This document shows positions 49,325-60,734 of a DNA stretch of 64,000 nt, in pieces. The position numbers were made by a program, and so were the translations under genes. Below the pieces are notes generated by a model. That model saw only the letters and a list, made by a program, of their open reading frames with translations, made no database searches and was not told the DNA's origin. The number at the start of each line of letters is the position of its first letter. Within the stretch, counting starts at the first letter, position 1. The stretch lies in contig NC_065923.1 in NCBI RefSeq assembly GCF_024586455.1, positions 67,119,076-67,183,075 on the forward strand, given 5' to 3'. Origin of the DNA: Bactrocera neohumeralis. Its lineage: Eukaryota > Arthropoda > Insecta > Diptera > Tephritidae.

Positions 49325-49367
49325 GCCAACCGCCATTTGTCACCACAATGACGCCTTTCAAAAAGGG
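49325..49367 (+). repeat. donor copy of a 43-bp filler sequence
   Basis: GCCAACCGCCATTTGTCACC and the following 23 bases are repeated at 49990-50032 with two mismatches. Here the sequence lies in a non-repetitive, GC-richer context, so it is probably the source of the downstream copy. Confidence 0.75.
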
Positions 49368-49852
49368 AAAACGCTGAACGCTCTACTGGCCTTCGATTGG
49401 ATATATGCGTACTGATTTAATTGCCCAATCAGTGCGAAAGCATGCAACGATTGGTATTGTTGTCATCGTTTTGTGGTTGCAGGGCATAGCACAATCTGAG
49501 CTCAATTGCGTACATATATATTCATACTTCTGCAAATACTTATGTGTGAGATTATGAAATTTATAGCCCCTACTTTTGAGCTAAGCTTGATATTTGACAT
49601 CTGACTATTATTTTATTTTGAAATCATTTGAATTCCACTAGTTAAGATGATCATGTAATTTCTGATGTTATGGAGCAACATGTGAGATTTCTAAGACATT
49701 TACTGCCGCTGCGATATAATTTAAAATTGCATTTCATAGCTCTAATATGAATATATTTGTGTTGCATATGATAAGAATATGTACAATAGACAGCGAAATT
49801 GGTGTTGATTGAAATATGGTTTATAATTACTCATTTTTAATTAGGTATGGGT
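49368..49852. other. AT-rich spacer
   Basis: No recognised content. Confidence 0.4.
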
Positions 49853-49967
49853 ATGATGCGATATCACGTCATCCGATGTTATGCAATATAACAGAAATTT
49901 TGACCTTTTTTTGTGTAATACTTCTGCCATTTTTCTTTTGTTCTATCCATTGTTTTTCTTTTATATA
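49853..49967 (+). repeat. 115-bp segmental direct duplication, unit 1
   Basis: From ATGATGCGATATCACGTCAT to TTTTTCTTTTATATA it repeats almost exactly at 50072-50186. The only clear difference is GTGTAATACTT versus AGCAATACTT. The two units flank the transposon scar at 49968-50071. Confidence 0.9.
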
Positions 49968-49990
49968 TCGGGTGATTTTTTAAGAGCTTG
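49968..49990 (+). mobile_element. 23-bp terminal remnant of the DD41D transposon
   Basis: TCGGGTGATTTTTTAAGAGC plus TTG is identical to the terminal 23 bases of the fold-back element at 43649, and it is preceded by TA as expected for an insertion of this family. The rest of the element is missing; filler DNA begins immediately afterwards. Confidence 0.85.
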
Positions 49991-50032
49991 CCAACCGCCA
50001 TTTGTCACCGCAATGACGCCATTCAAAAAGGG
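49990..50032 (+). repeat. 43-bp filler copied from 49325-49367
   Basis: It carries two mismatches to the upstream copy (CACCACAATG versus CACCGCAATG, and GCCTTTC versus GCCATTC). It is joined directly to the transposon end, overlapping it by one G. Confidence 0.8.
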
Positions 50033-50071
50033 TTGTGTTGCTTATATACATATTGCATATATGTATACGAT

Positions 50072-50186
50072 ATGATGCGATATCACGTCATCCGATGTTA
50101 TGCAATATAACAGAAATTTTGACCTTTTTTTAGCAATACTTCTGCCATTTTTCTTTTGTTCTATCCATTGTTTTTCTTTTATATAC
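50072..50186 (+). repeat. 115-bp segmental direct duplication, unit 2
   Basis: Copy of 49853-49967. After TTTATATA it continues into CATTTATTCC, which may be the original right flank of the insertion site. Confidence 0.9.
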
Positions 50187-50434
50187 ATTTATTCCATTTA
50201 CTGTTTACTTTGCTTTGCCTTTTCAAGGGCTTTTTTTTACTTATTTGCCATACAGCTCATATATGTAAGTATTTTTCCAGTATTATACAACCTAACATTA
50301 TAAGTTTTGCATAATAGTTGTAACTGTATAATCTAAACTTTTTCTTTTTGTCTCTTTCTTTCGACCGGAAGTCGATTTTATGTCACTTTGTCTCTCTTAG
50401 CAACTCTCACAGCTTCAAACTGCCGTTATGTCGA
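50187..50434. other. spacer, including hAT target site
   Basis: No gene recognised. It ends with the 8-bp target TATGTCGA of the next element. Confidence 0.4.
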
Positions 50435-50906
50435 CAGTGGCGTAGCTAGGGAGGGGCGAAGGGGGCCGTCGCCCCGGGCGCAACGTCTTGGGGGCGGCAA
50501 AACGATCTTCGCTGTTTTTTAATATTCAGAAAAATACTTCAACAAATACTTTTATTTCTCCAAATTTTCAAAAGTGGTATATAAAAACTCCAATTCGTGC
50601 AGAAATTCCTGCAAATTGTGTCAAAAGTGTACAAGATATAGGGCGAAAATGGGTTTTTTCTATGGCTTTTAATAAGATGTCTTGTAAATTTACTATCAAT
50701 TTCCTCAAAAACCGTATTGTGAGAATTTTGGAACTTCAGAATTTGCGTGGCTTCTAGTTTCTAAATTTTATATACTTAATATCGAAGATATTTTGTAAAA
50801 ATTCACTTTTGTTCGAACCAATTTATGAAACTTGTAGGTAAGTAGAAAAAGGGGGACGGCAGAACATCCTTGGCCACGGGCGCCCGAAGTTGTAGCTACG
50901 CCACTG
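50435..50906. mobile_element. 472-bp hAT-type MITE with 8-bp target-site duplication
   Basis: It begins CAGTGGCGTAGCTAGGG and ends with the inverse CTACGCCACTG; the perfect terminal pair is 14 bp (CAGTGGCGTAGCTA). The flanks are TATGTCGA (50427-50434) and TATGTAGA (50907-50914), an 8-bp duplication with one mismatch, which is the hAT hallmark. Subterminal GC-rich blocks (GCCCCGGGCGCAACG on the left, CCACGGGCGCCCGAAG on the right) are also partly inverted. The open frame inside (50488-50757) has no recognisable hAT transposase motif, so the element is non-autonomous. Confidence 0.92.
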
Positions 50907-50914
50907 TATGTAGA

Positions 50915-51359
50915 CCTACATAACACATCAATAAGCCTAAAGCAATTTGCGAATTGTGACATTGGATGAAAATGAAACGAGCATAAATTAAGTCGACAGA
51001 CAAGTACACTCATAATAACTCAGTATCAAAGTCGCGAGGTGCTTAGTTGCAGTAACATATATGGGAATACACTTCTGGGAACTTACTTTGGAACAGTACT
51101 GAAAGCTTTGGGTACTAAAATATTGATCTTTATCAGTATTTGGGTAAAATAGAAGAGAGAAGTAAAAGAAACGTTCTTAGAATAGAGAAATTGTGAATAC
51201 CGCCTGAAATGTCGCTTTTCCTGCGTTGACAATGTTCTTAAAACCTGCAAGATTCGAACAACAATTGAATATTTAATGAAAACCTAACGAAGAACAACAA
51301 TAAGGTAACAAGCAAACAAACAAACATAAAATGCGAATTCATGAAATGTGGCTCAACCC
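50915..51359. other. AT-rich spacer
   Basis: No recognised content. Confidence 0.4.
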
Positions 51360-52640
51360 GAAAATTAAGGGCAGCTGTCGTCAGCACACCACTGCATATA
51401 TGTGTTTGTAAAGCAAGTTAGCACCATCACTGTATGTGAGTAGTTACTTTTGTATGTGTGATATAATTAGCGCATGCTATTGTCGCCAATATCATTATTG
51501 TCATTAAGGTATAACTGACCATTAAGCGGTGAGTGGCAGGCAAGCAAAGCCAGCCGACAGGTAAATAAATGTCAGCGTTGCTAACGGAAACGTAACAACG
51601 ATATGACGTAGCACACACATATACGTCACATACGCCTTGTCCATAAACCGCAGTACGCCGGCCGCATGTCGTATGCCACAAGCGCAGTGCGACTTGCCGC
51701 TTGGGCATACACTCCAATTCGAGCCTAGACTTATGCAAGGGTAATGACTAAAGATTAGCCGTTAGCTTGTTAATGTCTCCGTTTACGTATATATCTGTGT
51801 GTTTGTTTGTGATTCGCGCCGTTTAGTTTATGTTTCCGCCATTTTCCGGTCATAATGTGTCTCCGTCAAACAACAATCCTTTGAGCCTCGTACAGTTTGG
51901 CTGGCGTCGCTCGCCTCAAACTGGCTCGTGTGTCAGCTGGACGCACTTTCCACACACACATATTTGTAATACTGTCAACGCTGTTACATTCGCCGCATGC
52001 ACGTTGCTTTGGACACCAGCGTCATTACCTACCTTACGACGACCCTCGTAGTCAACATTATCGCGGACCACCAAGCATCTGGATTAGCTGCGCAACGCGT
52101 TGGTCATGTGCACTCGCCGTTCGCTTCGTAGTGCGCCGCGTTTGCGTTTAAACTTTTGACGGGCTGACACAATTTTTTCGGGACGACGACTCCGTTGGAT
52201 CGCCGTCAAGTGTGGTTAGTTGACATAGCATGTACGCAACGGTACAATGTTCCAGAGCGCGCGCGTTCGTCGCTAATTTTCGGGAGCAAAGGAAGCAGAC
52301 TTTTTTCACCTTATCGATTTGCTACCCGTCGACTCCAGTGAGTTTTCAGAGTTTCGTAACCGAAGCAACGGCAGAAGTTTCTGCTTTCGTCGGCATCTTG
52401 CATCCTCAGACAGCTGCAGCTCATAGTCGTCGTTCAGAAGCATTTCATTTTAATAATGTTTGTGAGTGTGTGAAAAAATCGCGTAAAGTTTTTTAATATC
52501 AGCGCGCTAGAAAAGATTGGCTCATAAGGAATTTCATGCCGAAGAAAGAAATTGCGAAAACGAACGAAAAAATGTTTCTGTTGAATTTGGTGGAGCTGAG
52601 ATTTTTTTCATAAGATCAAGCGGCGCAAAAACAAATTTAT
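51360..52640. other. GC- and CpG-richer island, function unknown
   Basis: This stretch contrasts with its AT-rich surroundings and is dense in CG words, especially 51590-51720 and 51820-52440. Frames at 51830-52151 and 52230-52496 (plus) and 51427-51738 (minus) encode nothing recognised. From about 52160 the sequence has the look of a fly 5' leader, and a donor-like GTGAGTGTG is at 52462. A promoter with a non-coding first exon on the plus strand is a possible reading but is not shown by the sequence. Confidence 0.3.
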
Positions 52641-52784
52641 CAAAGGAATATGATTATATGGAAAAATTAAGATAAGCAGATAAAACAAAGGTAAAAAATA
52701 TTCATTAAATAGCAAAACGTTTAACTCTCAGAAAGAACGATAAAAATCTTAAAAACAAAATAAGAAAAAAGAAAAAAGAAAGTT
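52641..52784. other. A-rich spacer
   Basis: Purine-rich DNA without recognised content. Confidence 0.35.
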
Positions 52785-53090
52785 ATCCATACAAAGACTT
52801 GATTTTGATTGACCAGTATGTTTGGAATCTATATCCTAATGGAGGGATATCGGCGGTTGCGAAAATTGTGTAGCTTCTTGACAAGAAAAAGACGTATGCC
52901 AAATTTCTTATCGATATCTTAAAAACAGAGATATTAGTTCGGATATATACAGGCAGACGGACAGAAGGATCGACTAACTTTGTCACGCTGATAATTTATA
53001 TATAACAGGGTGCCTCCTTCTAGTTACTACAATATCCTCTACTAAATTCTATGCAAACTTAATATTACCCCGTTCATGTATCTTTGATAT
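52785..53090 (+). repeat. interspersed repeat, family A, partial copy
   Basis: Blocks in family A order: TTGATTTTGATTGACCAGTA, GGGATATCGGCGGTTGCGAA, GTAGCTTCTTGACAAGAAAA, TATCGATATCTTAAAAACAG, AGTTCGGATATATACAGGCA with GACGGACAG, GGGTGCCTCCTTCTAGTTAC and CCCCGTTCATGTATC. The leading block is missing. Confidence 0.65.
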
Positions 53091-54942
53091 AAGATTCTGG
53101 TATTAAGTTTCTGAAAGAAATACAACAGCAACATAATATGTGTAGTTCGTGAAAGAGAAAAGGGAGAAATCAAACACAGAAAGCAGAGATCTATCAGTTT
53201 AGGCTCCAAATTCGATTGCCGTATTTAGTTGACGAGATATTCGATTATTGGCCACTGATTTTTTTGTGGCTGTAAAACCCACAAAGAATAAAATAAATTA
53301 TCGATGGACAAAGTGCATTATAAGAATTCATAAGTGAATAAGAAAATTAAGATTAAAAATTTCGGCAATTACAGATCATTTGTGTAGCTTTTAATTGTGT
53401 GACTTTCTAAAACATTAGAAGATTTTGGGCTGAATATAATTATAGACTTAATGAGGTCATTTTTAACGAAGTGTTTTCTCTCTCGAAAATCCAAAAATGA
53501 AATACATACATACATTGCTTTCAAACTCATGTGGTTGCTATTCTAAGCTCCATCAGCGTTTTTCAGACAAAGTAAACGCTGAAAGTAGCCTTGTTGTGCA
53601 CGTTTTATGGAGATAAATGCCGAAACACTCATGAGTAAGAAAGGTCAATAATGTCAGTAGAGGCCGAAACAGCTGCTACTTTCCTTCAGTTCGCTAAAGA
53701 GACTACGAAAGTTGCAGTAAAAATAGCAGCCACTAACCTACCTGTAATAAAAAAAATTAAATACCAGCAATAAATTCTTTAAATTAACGCAAACCGCATA
53801 TAAAAGATGTGGCCATAAATCAAATAGCGAAAACGACCGCACAGGTCGCAAGTGAAAACAAGTGAAGAAAAAATAAAAATAAATATTACAATGAGTTAAT
53901 TGCGGCAAGTAAAATTTTCGCAGTACAAAAAAAAACATGAAATAAAATAAAACGAAACTAAGTAAAATGAAATTCAAGTGCCGTTAATGTGGAGAAGTAT
54001 AAAAAGTTTGCCGCAACAGCCACACGGAAGCATTTCACACGCAATAAAAATATTTTATGCTCGCGGGGAGAACCAACAGTAATTTACAATTTACAACAGC
54101 GTTGATTTGATTCGTCTCATGTAATGGAGTTTCACGTAAAATCTTCGTTGCGTTATTAAACCTCTTAGAGTCTGTCAAGAGCTTTTGATAATTAATTCTG
54201 CGAATAAGATAAAAAAGAATCGAATTGATTTCTGTCAGGTTTTATTAAAAACCTTATTCCAGTGAACAAAAAAACTACATATTGGACATTTTGATAGAAA
54301 CTGGTGACTATTGGGCAGATCTTTAGAAATACACCTTTCAAGAGGAACTCTACGGTCGGTAGTAGTTCTAGGCATAAAAATATCAACAATCCAAAAGCGA
54401 GAAAAAATATAAAAAATAGATGTGGACAATATCGGAGAACTATTAAAAATTTTTCATAAAATTGCAGCTTCTAAAAAGTCGGTTTTTGCGAAAAAATTTA
54501 CATTCAAGTATGGCTTGAAAAATTTAAATTTTTATCAAAAATATAGCTTATAAGGTTATGTGAAAACTTCATGTCGATCAGTCTACCCATTTCGGAGAAA
54601 GTATTAGAATAACGAATGAACATTTCGACAAAAGGAAAAAGAGTTTGGGAGCCGATTGCACTATGTTAAACAATTCCTAGAAATACCTTAATATCTCCGA
54701 ATAAATCTCTGTAAATTCGATAAATACCTGCAACTAAAATCGGTTTTTTACATTCACTACTGGTTATAGCCCCTTAAACAAGAAGCTGTCAAAGAATATG
54801 AAAACAATATAATAAATTATCTTCCAAACTTTACATAGATATCCAGTTAAAGAAAATGCAGTTTAAGTACACCATTAAATAGGGTGTGTTACATCTTGTA
54901 AAATATTCTAGAAGACTTGGCGTACAAACTTTTCTACCTGCT
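53091..54942. other. AT-rich spacer
   Basis: No gene supported. The part 54430-54790 resembles dispersed non-coding repeats in style (AAAAAGTCGGTTTTTGCGAA), but has no partner in the window. Confidence 0.4.
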
Positions 54943-54953
54943 TGGTAAGAATG
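54943..54953 (+). repeat. target-site duplication, left copy
   Basis: TGGTAAGAATG directly precedes the truncated LINE and is repeated exactly after it at 55763-55773. Confidence 0.8.
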
Positions 54954-55660
54954 CCTGCGAAGTTCTATTAGAAAACCACGGGTATATACATAAAGCAACT
55001 ATATTTACGGACAGCCAGGCGGCCCTCCTGGCATTGTCTTCACCCATGACAAATTCCAGTACAGTTCACAGCTGCAAGAGAGCACTAAGCTCAATAAAAG
55101 ACAAGCTCCAGCTAAACTTGATCTGGGTTCCCGGCCACAGGAACATTTTCGGTAACGAAAAAGCAGACGAGTTGGCAAAGGCAGGAGCTTTCCTCAATGA
55201 ATCCATGGCGGAGCTAATACCAAGCCCGCTAGGATCGATAAAAGGAGAGATCAATAGACAATTTCAGCAAATTGCAAACAACAGGTGGAAAAACATTACA
55301 AAATGCGTCATAACTAAACAATTATGGCCAACATATGACAGGAAAAGAACCAATGACTTATTAAATAGGTCAAGAAAAAGTATTTACAGAATAACAGCTA
55401 CCACAACAGGGCACTGGCCATTTGGGGAACATGCGTCCAAAATGGGATTGCCCTACAACGACATCTGCCGTGGCTGCGGAGTAGCAGGAAACAATCTTCC
55501 ACTTTCTCTGCGAATGCCCAGCTCTAGCACAGATCCGACACAAAACACTCGGAATCCACCAAGCACCAAACCTTGAATGGATTTCCACCAAAAGCATATC
55601 GGACATAAGTAGTTTCATCGAAACCTCAAAATGGTTTGAGAGAGAAGGTGAAACGTAATA
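54954..55660 (+). pseudogene. LINE ORF2 C-terminus: RNase H and CCHC-like knuckle
   Basis: The frame carries IFTDSQAALLAL (the TDSxAA motif with an RNase H catalytic aspartate), IWVPGHRNIFGNEKADELAK (the PGHxxxxGNExAD motif), RWKNI-TKQLWP, TGHWPFGEHASKMGLPYND and the knuckle CRGCGVAG. A one-base shift near 55490 moves the correct frame. It continues ETIFHFLCECPALAQIR, LGIHQAPNLEWISTKSIS, SSFIETSKWFEREGET and a stop near 55660. The in-frame ATG at 54917 lies upstream of the target duplication, so it belongs to flanking DNA and is not a real start. Reverse transcriptase and endonuclease are missing. RNase H normally removes the RNA template strand during reverse transcription; this copy is dead. 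Confidence 0.88.
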
Positions 55661-55762
55661 GCAGCGCCCGTTTCGCATACAGGAGGTTCTACGAATAGTG
55701 TATCAAAATGGCACATCAAGTGCTAATTGAGCCCGATAGGGCTGCACTCCTACCTACCTACC
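54954..55762 (+). mobile_element. 5'-truncated LINE (R1/jockey/I type), 809 bp
   Basis: It consists of an RNase H domain, a zinc-knuckle-like C-terminus, a short 3' UTR and a (CCTA)n-type 3' end (TCCTACCTACCTACC), bounded by the exact 11-bp repeat TGGTAAGAATG on both sides. 5' truncation plus a target-site duplication is the outcome of incomplete target-primed reverse transcription. The good state of the frame suggests a fairly recent insertion. Confidence 0.85.
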
Positions 55763-55773
55763 TGGTAAGAATG
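55763..55773 (+). repeat. target-site duplication, right copy
   Basis: TGGTAAGAATG, identical to 54943-54953. Confidence 0.8.
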
Positions 55774-56859
55774 AGAAATATTTTCTTTTATATCAACAAA
55801 AACAAAAATTAAAACTACTTTTATATAGAAAATTGCATTTTTGAATATTTTTGCAAATTGAAAAAAATAACTACTTGCATTAGACTCAGATATAGATAAC
55901 TTTCTTTAATTGAAAGTAGTGCCACAGTGAGCACACGATATGTCGCACTGCTAAATTTGCAGCAAGTTATTGCAAGCTCAAATATAGTTTTTACTTGTTT
56001 TAAATTTTATCGCAAGCATTTATTCTCTCTTTGTTTCTACACACAGCTCAACCACATTTTTAACATAAATTTATTATTTTTTATAACTGTTTCTTTAATT
56101 TTGACAGGCTCAGCAGCATTTTAGTTAAATTGCTACGAAAAAGAGACAAAAAACTAGACTATCTTGTTTCCGAAGGGAGCATTTGTTTGAAGAAATATAC
56201 GAATTGTATAAACGAAAATACAAATACGAATGAGAAAGGCAATTGCAACTATTTTAATTTTTTTTTCTCTATTTTCTATAATTTTTTCATTTCGAAGTTC
56301 TACTGTCATGAACAAGCAAAGGGAATTTTGAAAATCAACAAATGAGTGAATGTGTGTTAATTGAAAGAGGTATGGAGGGGGTGGTACAGATACAAACTAA
56401 TGTATACCTGTATACGAGTAGCTGCATACCCGGGTAATAATTAAGAAGTGAAAGCGTTGAATTAGTGTGCGTTTGCGAGTATGTGTCTGAGCAGTCATTC
56501 AGAAATCGAGTAGAGATCATATAAACTACGGAAATATGTCCATATGTGGCTAACTATTGGATAGTTCGTTGCAAAAATTTAATGTATATGTAAAATTGTC
56601 TATTTTTGTGGCAAAGTAATATGAATGCATGTGGCATTGTTGAAAAAGGTCAGATGCTGTCAGTCAAAAACCAAAAATTATATCTCACGGCTATTGAGTG
56701 TGTAGGTATTTGTGCGGTAAACCAGTATGTCCAAGTATTTATTTGTTTTGTTTAACATAGACTTTATAAAGCTGCAGACAATGGAGCTAAGTGCTATGCA
56801 AATTTAGTCAGACTTCAGTTATGTTAAATAGAATTCAGTGGTAGCAACAAACAGCAAGA
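55774..56859. other. AT-rich spacer
   Basis: No gene recognised. Short frames at 55927-56124 and 56130-56345 are AT-driven. Confidence 0.4.
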
Positions 56860-56990
56860 AAAAGTGGCTGCAACGATGCTGTAATACCCTTCACAGGTAT
56901 AAGTTTTATAGCACAAAATTTATTTATCTTGATTTTGTTTGGTTAGTTTTTATGGAACTTTTCGGAAATTTTGAAAAAATGCCGTTATAT
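56860..56990 (+). repeat. interspersed repeat, family A, 5' fragment
   Basis: AAAAGTGGCTGCAACGATGC then TGTAATACCCTTCACAGGTA followed by TTGATTTTGTTTGGTTAGTT TTTATGG is the first quarter of family A. The similarity then stops. Confidence 0.55.
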
Positions 56991-59900
56991 GAGAGGTAAG
57001 CGTGGTTATAGTACTATTTTGGTTATTTTCAGATTCCATAAAGCCACTTTCAGCTAAACAAGGGTTTTATGCTCTACACCCATTTTATGTACTTTTAAGT
57101 ATTATAGTTTTCTGCATGGGGCGAGCATTGATATTCACTTCCATTACGTTCTATTACCATACCTACCTCGAGTGTTAAAAGGCATATTTAGCAAACTCCT
57201 TAAAAAATATTAGAATTTCTACTCTGATTAGCTGTTGTTCAAATGGACTGGTCTCGTTTTTTTTAATTTTATTTTTTGTAATTCGATTTAGTAGTATAAG
57301 TAAAATAAAATTGTTGCAAGAGTGTAAAAAAACACTAAAATTTTGTAAAAAAAAAATTTGGGCACTGTAAAATAATATAGGTATTTTTTTTTAATAAAAT
57401 ATAATAAGTTTTAAAAATGGTCCATATTTTATTAAATTAAATCTAAATTTAATATTGTTTTTTTTTTTTTTTTGAATATTTCTATTGCATTAAACTAAGC
57501 ACAGTGCATTCCACATACACAAAAAATGGAATTTAGAAAGCTTGCAAATTTTATAAATATTTATTCGTAAGCAAAATTCTTCATTGATTTTCTTTGGCTT
57601 GCAATTCTGTATTGTGATTTTCAGACAATAATTGGTTTTAAACAAATAGTTGCAATCCAATTACAAGATAAATGGAATTTTTTCGAGGCAACAGCCAATG
57701 CTATGTCTAAATGTGTCAGCCGCAAAATGCTCAATTAAAGAAAAACAACACACACGCACTGACAAAAATTTTCCTACGGCAGTATATGCTAATTATTTAC
57801 AATCTGCTGATTTTATAAGCAGATATCAGCATTCCAAATATCATTTTACGATTCACAATTTTTTCATTTTCTTTTACGTGAAACTGCACGAAGCAGATAT
57901 GAAATGAAAATTTTGCCTGCAAACCAATAATTGGAATTGCTATGACTAGATACAAGTGCGTATAAATTTATATCTTTACGTAAACGCATGTAATTACTCG
58001 CATATGTTTGTTTATGACCATATGACTGTGTGTTGTGAGTCTGCTGCAAAGTAACTTTAGATTGTAGGCATATTATTATTGAACTTTTATCATTTGACTA
58101 CTGCTGCCCATCAGTTGCAACATAAAGACATACATACATACATATATACAAATTTTCATGATTTTGCCTCACCTTTGCTTAGTGATTCGAGAAAATTTGA
58201 ATGAAATTGGTTTGGCTACGTGTCAATGGCATCAAGCTCCTCAAAAACTACTTTCTGTTCAAGAAAAAAATCGTATATATGTTCTACCTCTTCTACTTAC
58301 AAACAAACAAACTTAAAAGACCACCAGGCAGCTGTGTGTGCTCAAGCAAATTAGAGCAAAGCTGAGCAAATCACAACCGGTTTCACCTAACTTCATATGC
58401 AGCCCATAAGCAAAGCGAATTATTTGTGCCGACGACTTCAGCATTTCAAAGCACTTACGTTCATATTTGCTTGCGCAGGCATAACACTTTAGAAAATCTC
58501 GTTTTACACTTCTATTAAACTTCCTTCCATTCCCAGACACTCTTATAGCTTTGAGCTAGCCTTCCGGTTTGATATAATTTGCTTACCTTAGTACCAACAA
58601 AAAACGCTGCTGTGCGCAATTTTTCTCGGTGAGTAGTTTTATGTAAAAATTGTTTGTATTTTGCTTTGTGGAAGGTAAGTTTATATGTACATTTGAATAT
58701 TCTCAAATTAACATCCATTTTCGTAGTGGTTACGTATACGCATCGGTGTGTCAAATGTACAGAAAAGAAGAGCAATTTTGTTCATTGTGAGGTAAAACAA
58801 ATGTTTGGCGAATTTTTAAGAAACTAACTATTAAGTGACCCTTAGCAAGAGATCTTAAGCTGCTTTAAGCATAATTTTTTTTTCTCTAATGGGTAATTGT
58901 GAAAAACAATTTCTTTGAAAATGGCATCATTATGGTAAACAATATCTCGATTCAATTGTTCAGAGTGTATCATCACGTGTGCAGCCTCAGCTATGACACT
59001 GACATTTAATAATTTCCATAAGAACGAAAAAAAATTCAGGAATGCACCGAAATGTCAAGAAGCAGTCCATGAATCGTATACCGTCACTTTGATTGCCCTT
59101 CATACCTTCATTACGTGCTACTTTGCTACATGCTTGTCAGCTGCTTCCTGACACACAGCCAATGCCATTTAGTTAGCACTCAGCTGCTTTGCTCAAACGT
59201 AGCTTTCCGAACACTCTAACGTTGCGATGACTTTGACCATTTGTACTTATGCGCTTAGTAGACTAAAATTTCTTTTCCGGTTGTTGAATTCAGACCTTCA
59301 TCACATCACATCATCATCAACGTGATGCCGTTTTCAGCGTGTGGCACGCACACTTACTTCGTATGCATGTACAGTTGTAGCGGACACATGTGTTTTACAG
59401 CTTATATGCTTACAGTTATATCACTACTACATAGGTTTTGCTGGTTTGTTCCTGTGAATGTTGAATTTCGGCCAAAAGGGAGACTAAAACACAAAACACG
59501 TGTGCAACTGTCACATGCGTGACGCGCACACACTTGCATGTAAAAATGAGTGAGACTGCTGCATCACTTATGTTGCAACGATATATATATATATAGTATA
59601 TATCATATATATGTATGTGTATAAATTTGTAGTCAGTCATCATGCACTTTATGTTCGAATTCGACGGAACTCTCGCCATTGCGAGAAGACTTTGTGACAC
59701 ATTTCAAATATTTATGTGGTCAACAGATGTGATATCGAATTGAGTATTTGCTTGTGCATATATGAATGTCAAGTATGCAGGCTAATATATATTTGGAAGT
59801 ATTATATATAAATATATATTAAGGGGAAATGCTGTCGGATAACTTTTAAAGTTATATTAAAGAATGTGAAATTGAAATATTCAGGCTCTTTATACAAGAC

Positions 59901-60734
59901 TGAGGTTGCAACATCTCCTCAGTCATATCTTTGGTGATGCTGGCAAAATAGCCAGAATTGAAATAAGCCGCTTTAACAATTTTTGGCAAGTTCTCAAGGA
60001 TTGACAATGTCAATTTTGAGAGCCTTTCGAACATTACTTGGAATAATTTAGCTATAGAGCGGCGTTCTCAGCCATTCTAGTAGAATCCGTTTTTGGATCG
60101 ACCTTTTAACTTAAACTGACATAGTCTAAAAAATTTTATGAATGGCTTCATATTTCACATTTTTTCTGTTACAATGGGTACTGCTACTCTATTCAATCCC
60201 GATCAATATACAGTAGCCAGTATTGATTGTACCTGTAGCTATCTTCTAAGGCTTAGACATCATTTATGACTATTAAAGGAATTTCCATATAGAAAATATG
60301 GGATATATGATCGGGACTGAAAATTCGTCTTATTTGTAAGAAACGCCTTTCACTTAGTTTATATTGTACTTAGAAAAAGCGAAAACAGTCATCGATAAAC
60401 AGGTTTGAGATTTTTTGGAGATATGAGTTGAAGGGAGTAAGATATGGTCGTGCCTTCCGAAGTAGGTACACAAAACTGCTTCCATGAGCTTTTGTACCAA
60501 TTTTAGAATAATTTTGGTGATATTCATTAACAATCCATAACCTTGTTTTTGCGATTTCTTTTCGAAGTTCTCGATTTTCAAAACCTCATTGCCTATGTTA
60601 TTAACAAGTACTGCCATATTGTTTAATTTTACTTAAATTAAGGTTAAAATTTTCATATTAGAGTAGCGAAAAAAACATATTTAAGACTAAGAAATTCGTA
60701 CCTAAGCTAAAACCTTTCATTTAGATGGCTAATT
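56991..60734. other. spacer without recognised gene
   Basis: No gene supported. Extremely AT-rich at 57240-57480. TA/TATG microsatellites are at 58127-58147 and 59580-59620. A less AT-rich part at 59040-59540 carries only chance frames. Confidence 0.4.

Noticed and set aside
49881..50303. Two similar frames with the same N-terminal 11 residues, as a duplicated small gene
   Set aside because: The similarity is explained by the 115-bp non-coding duplication; the frames diverge right after it and have no family match.
50488..50757. 89-codon frame inside the hAT MITE as a transposase
   Set aside because: No hAT catalytic or dimerisation motif is visible and the element is far shorter than autonomous hAT elements.
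54917..55576. 219-codon frame starting at 54917 taken as a complete gene
   Set aside because: The ATG lies upstream of the left target-site duplication, in flanking DNA, and the frame leaves the LINE frame at a shift near 55490. It is a truncated LINE, not a gene with a real start.
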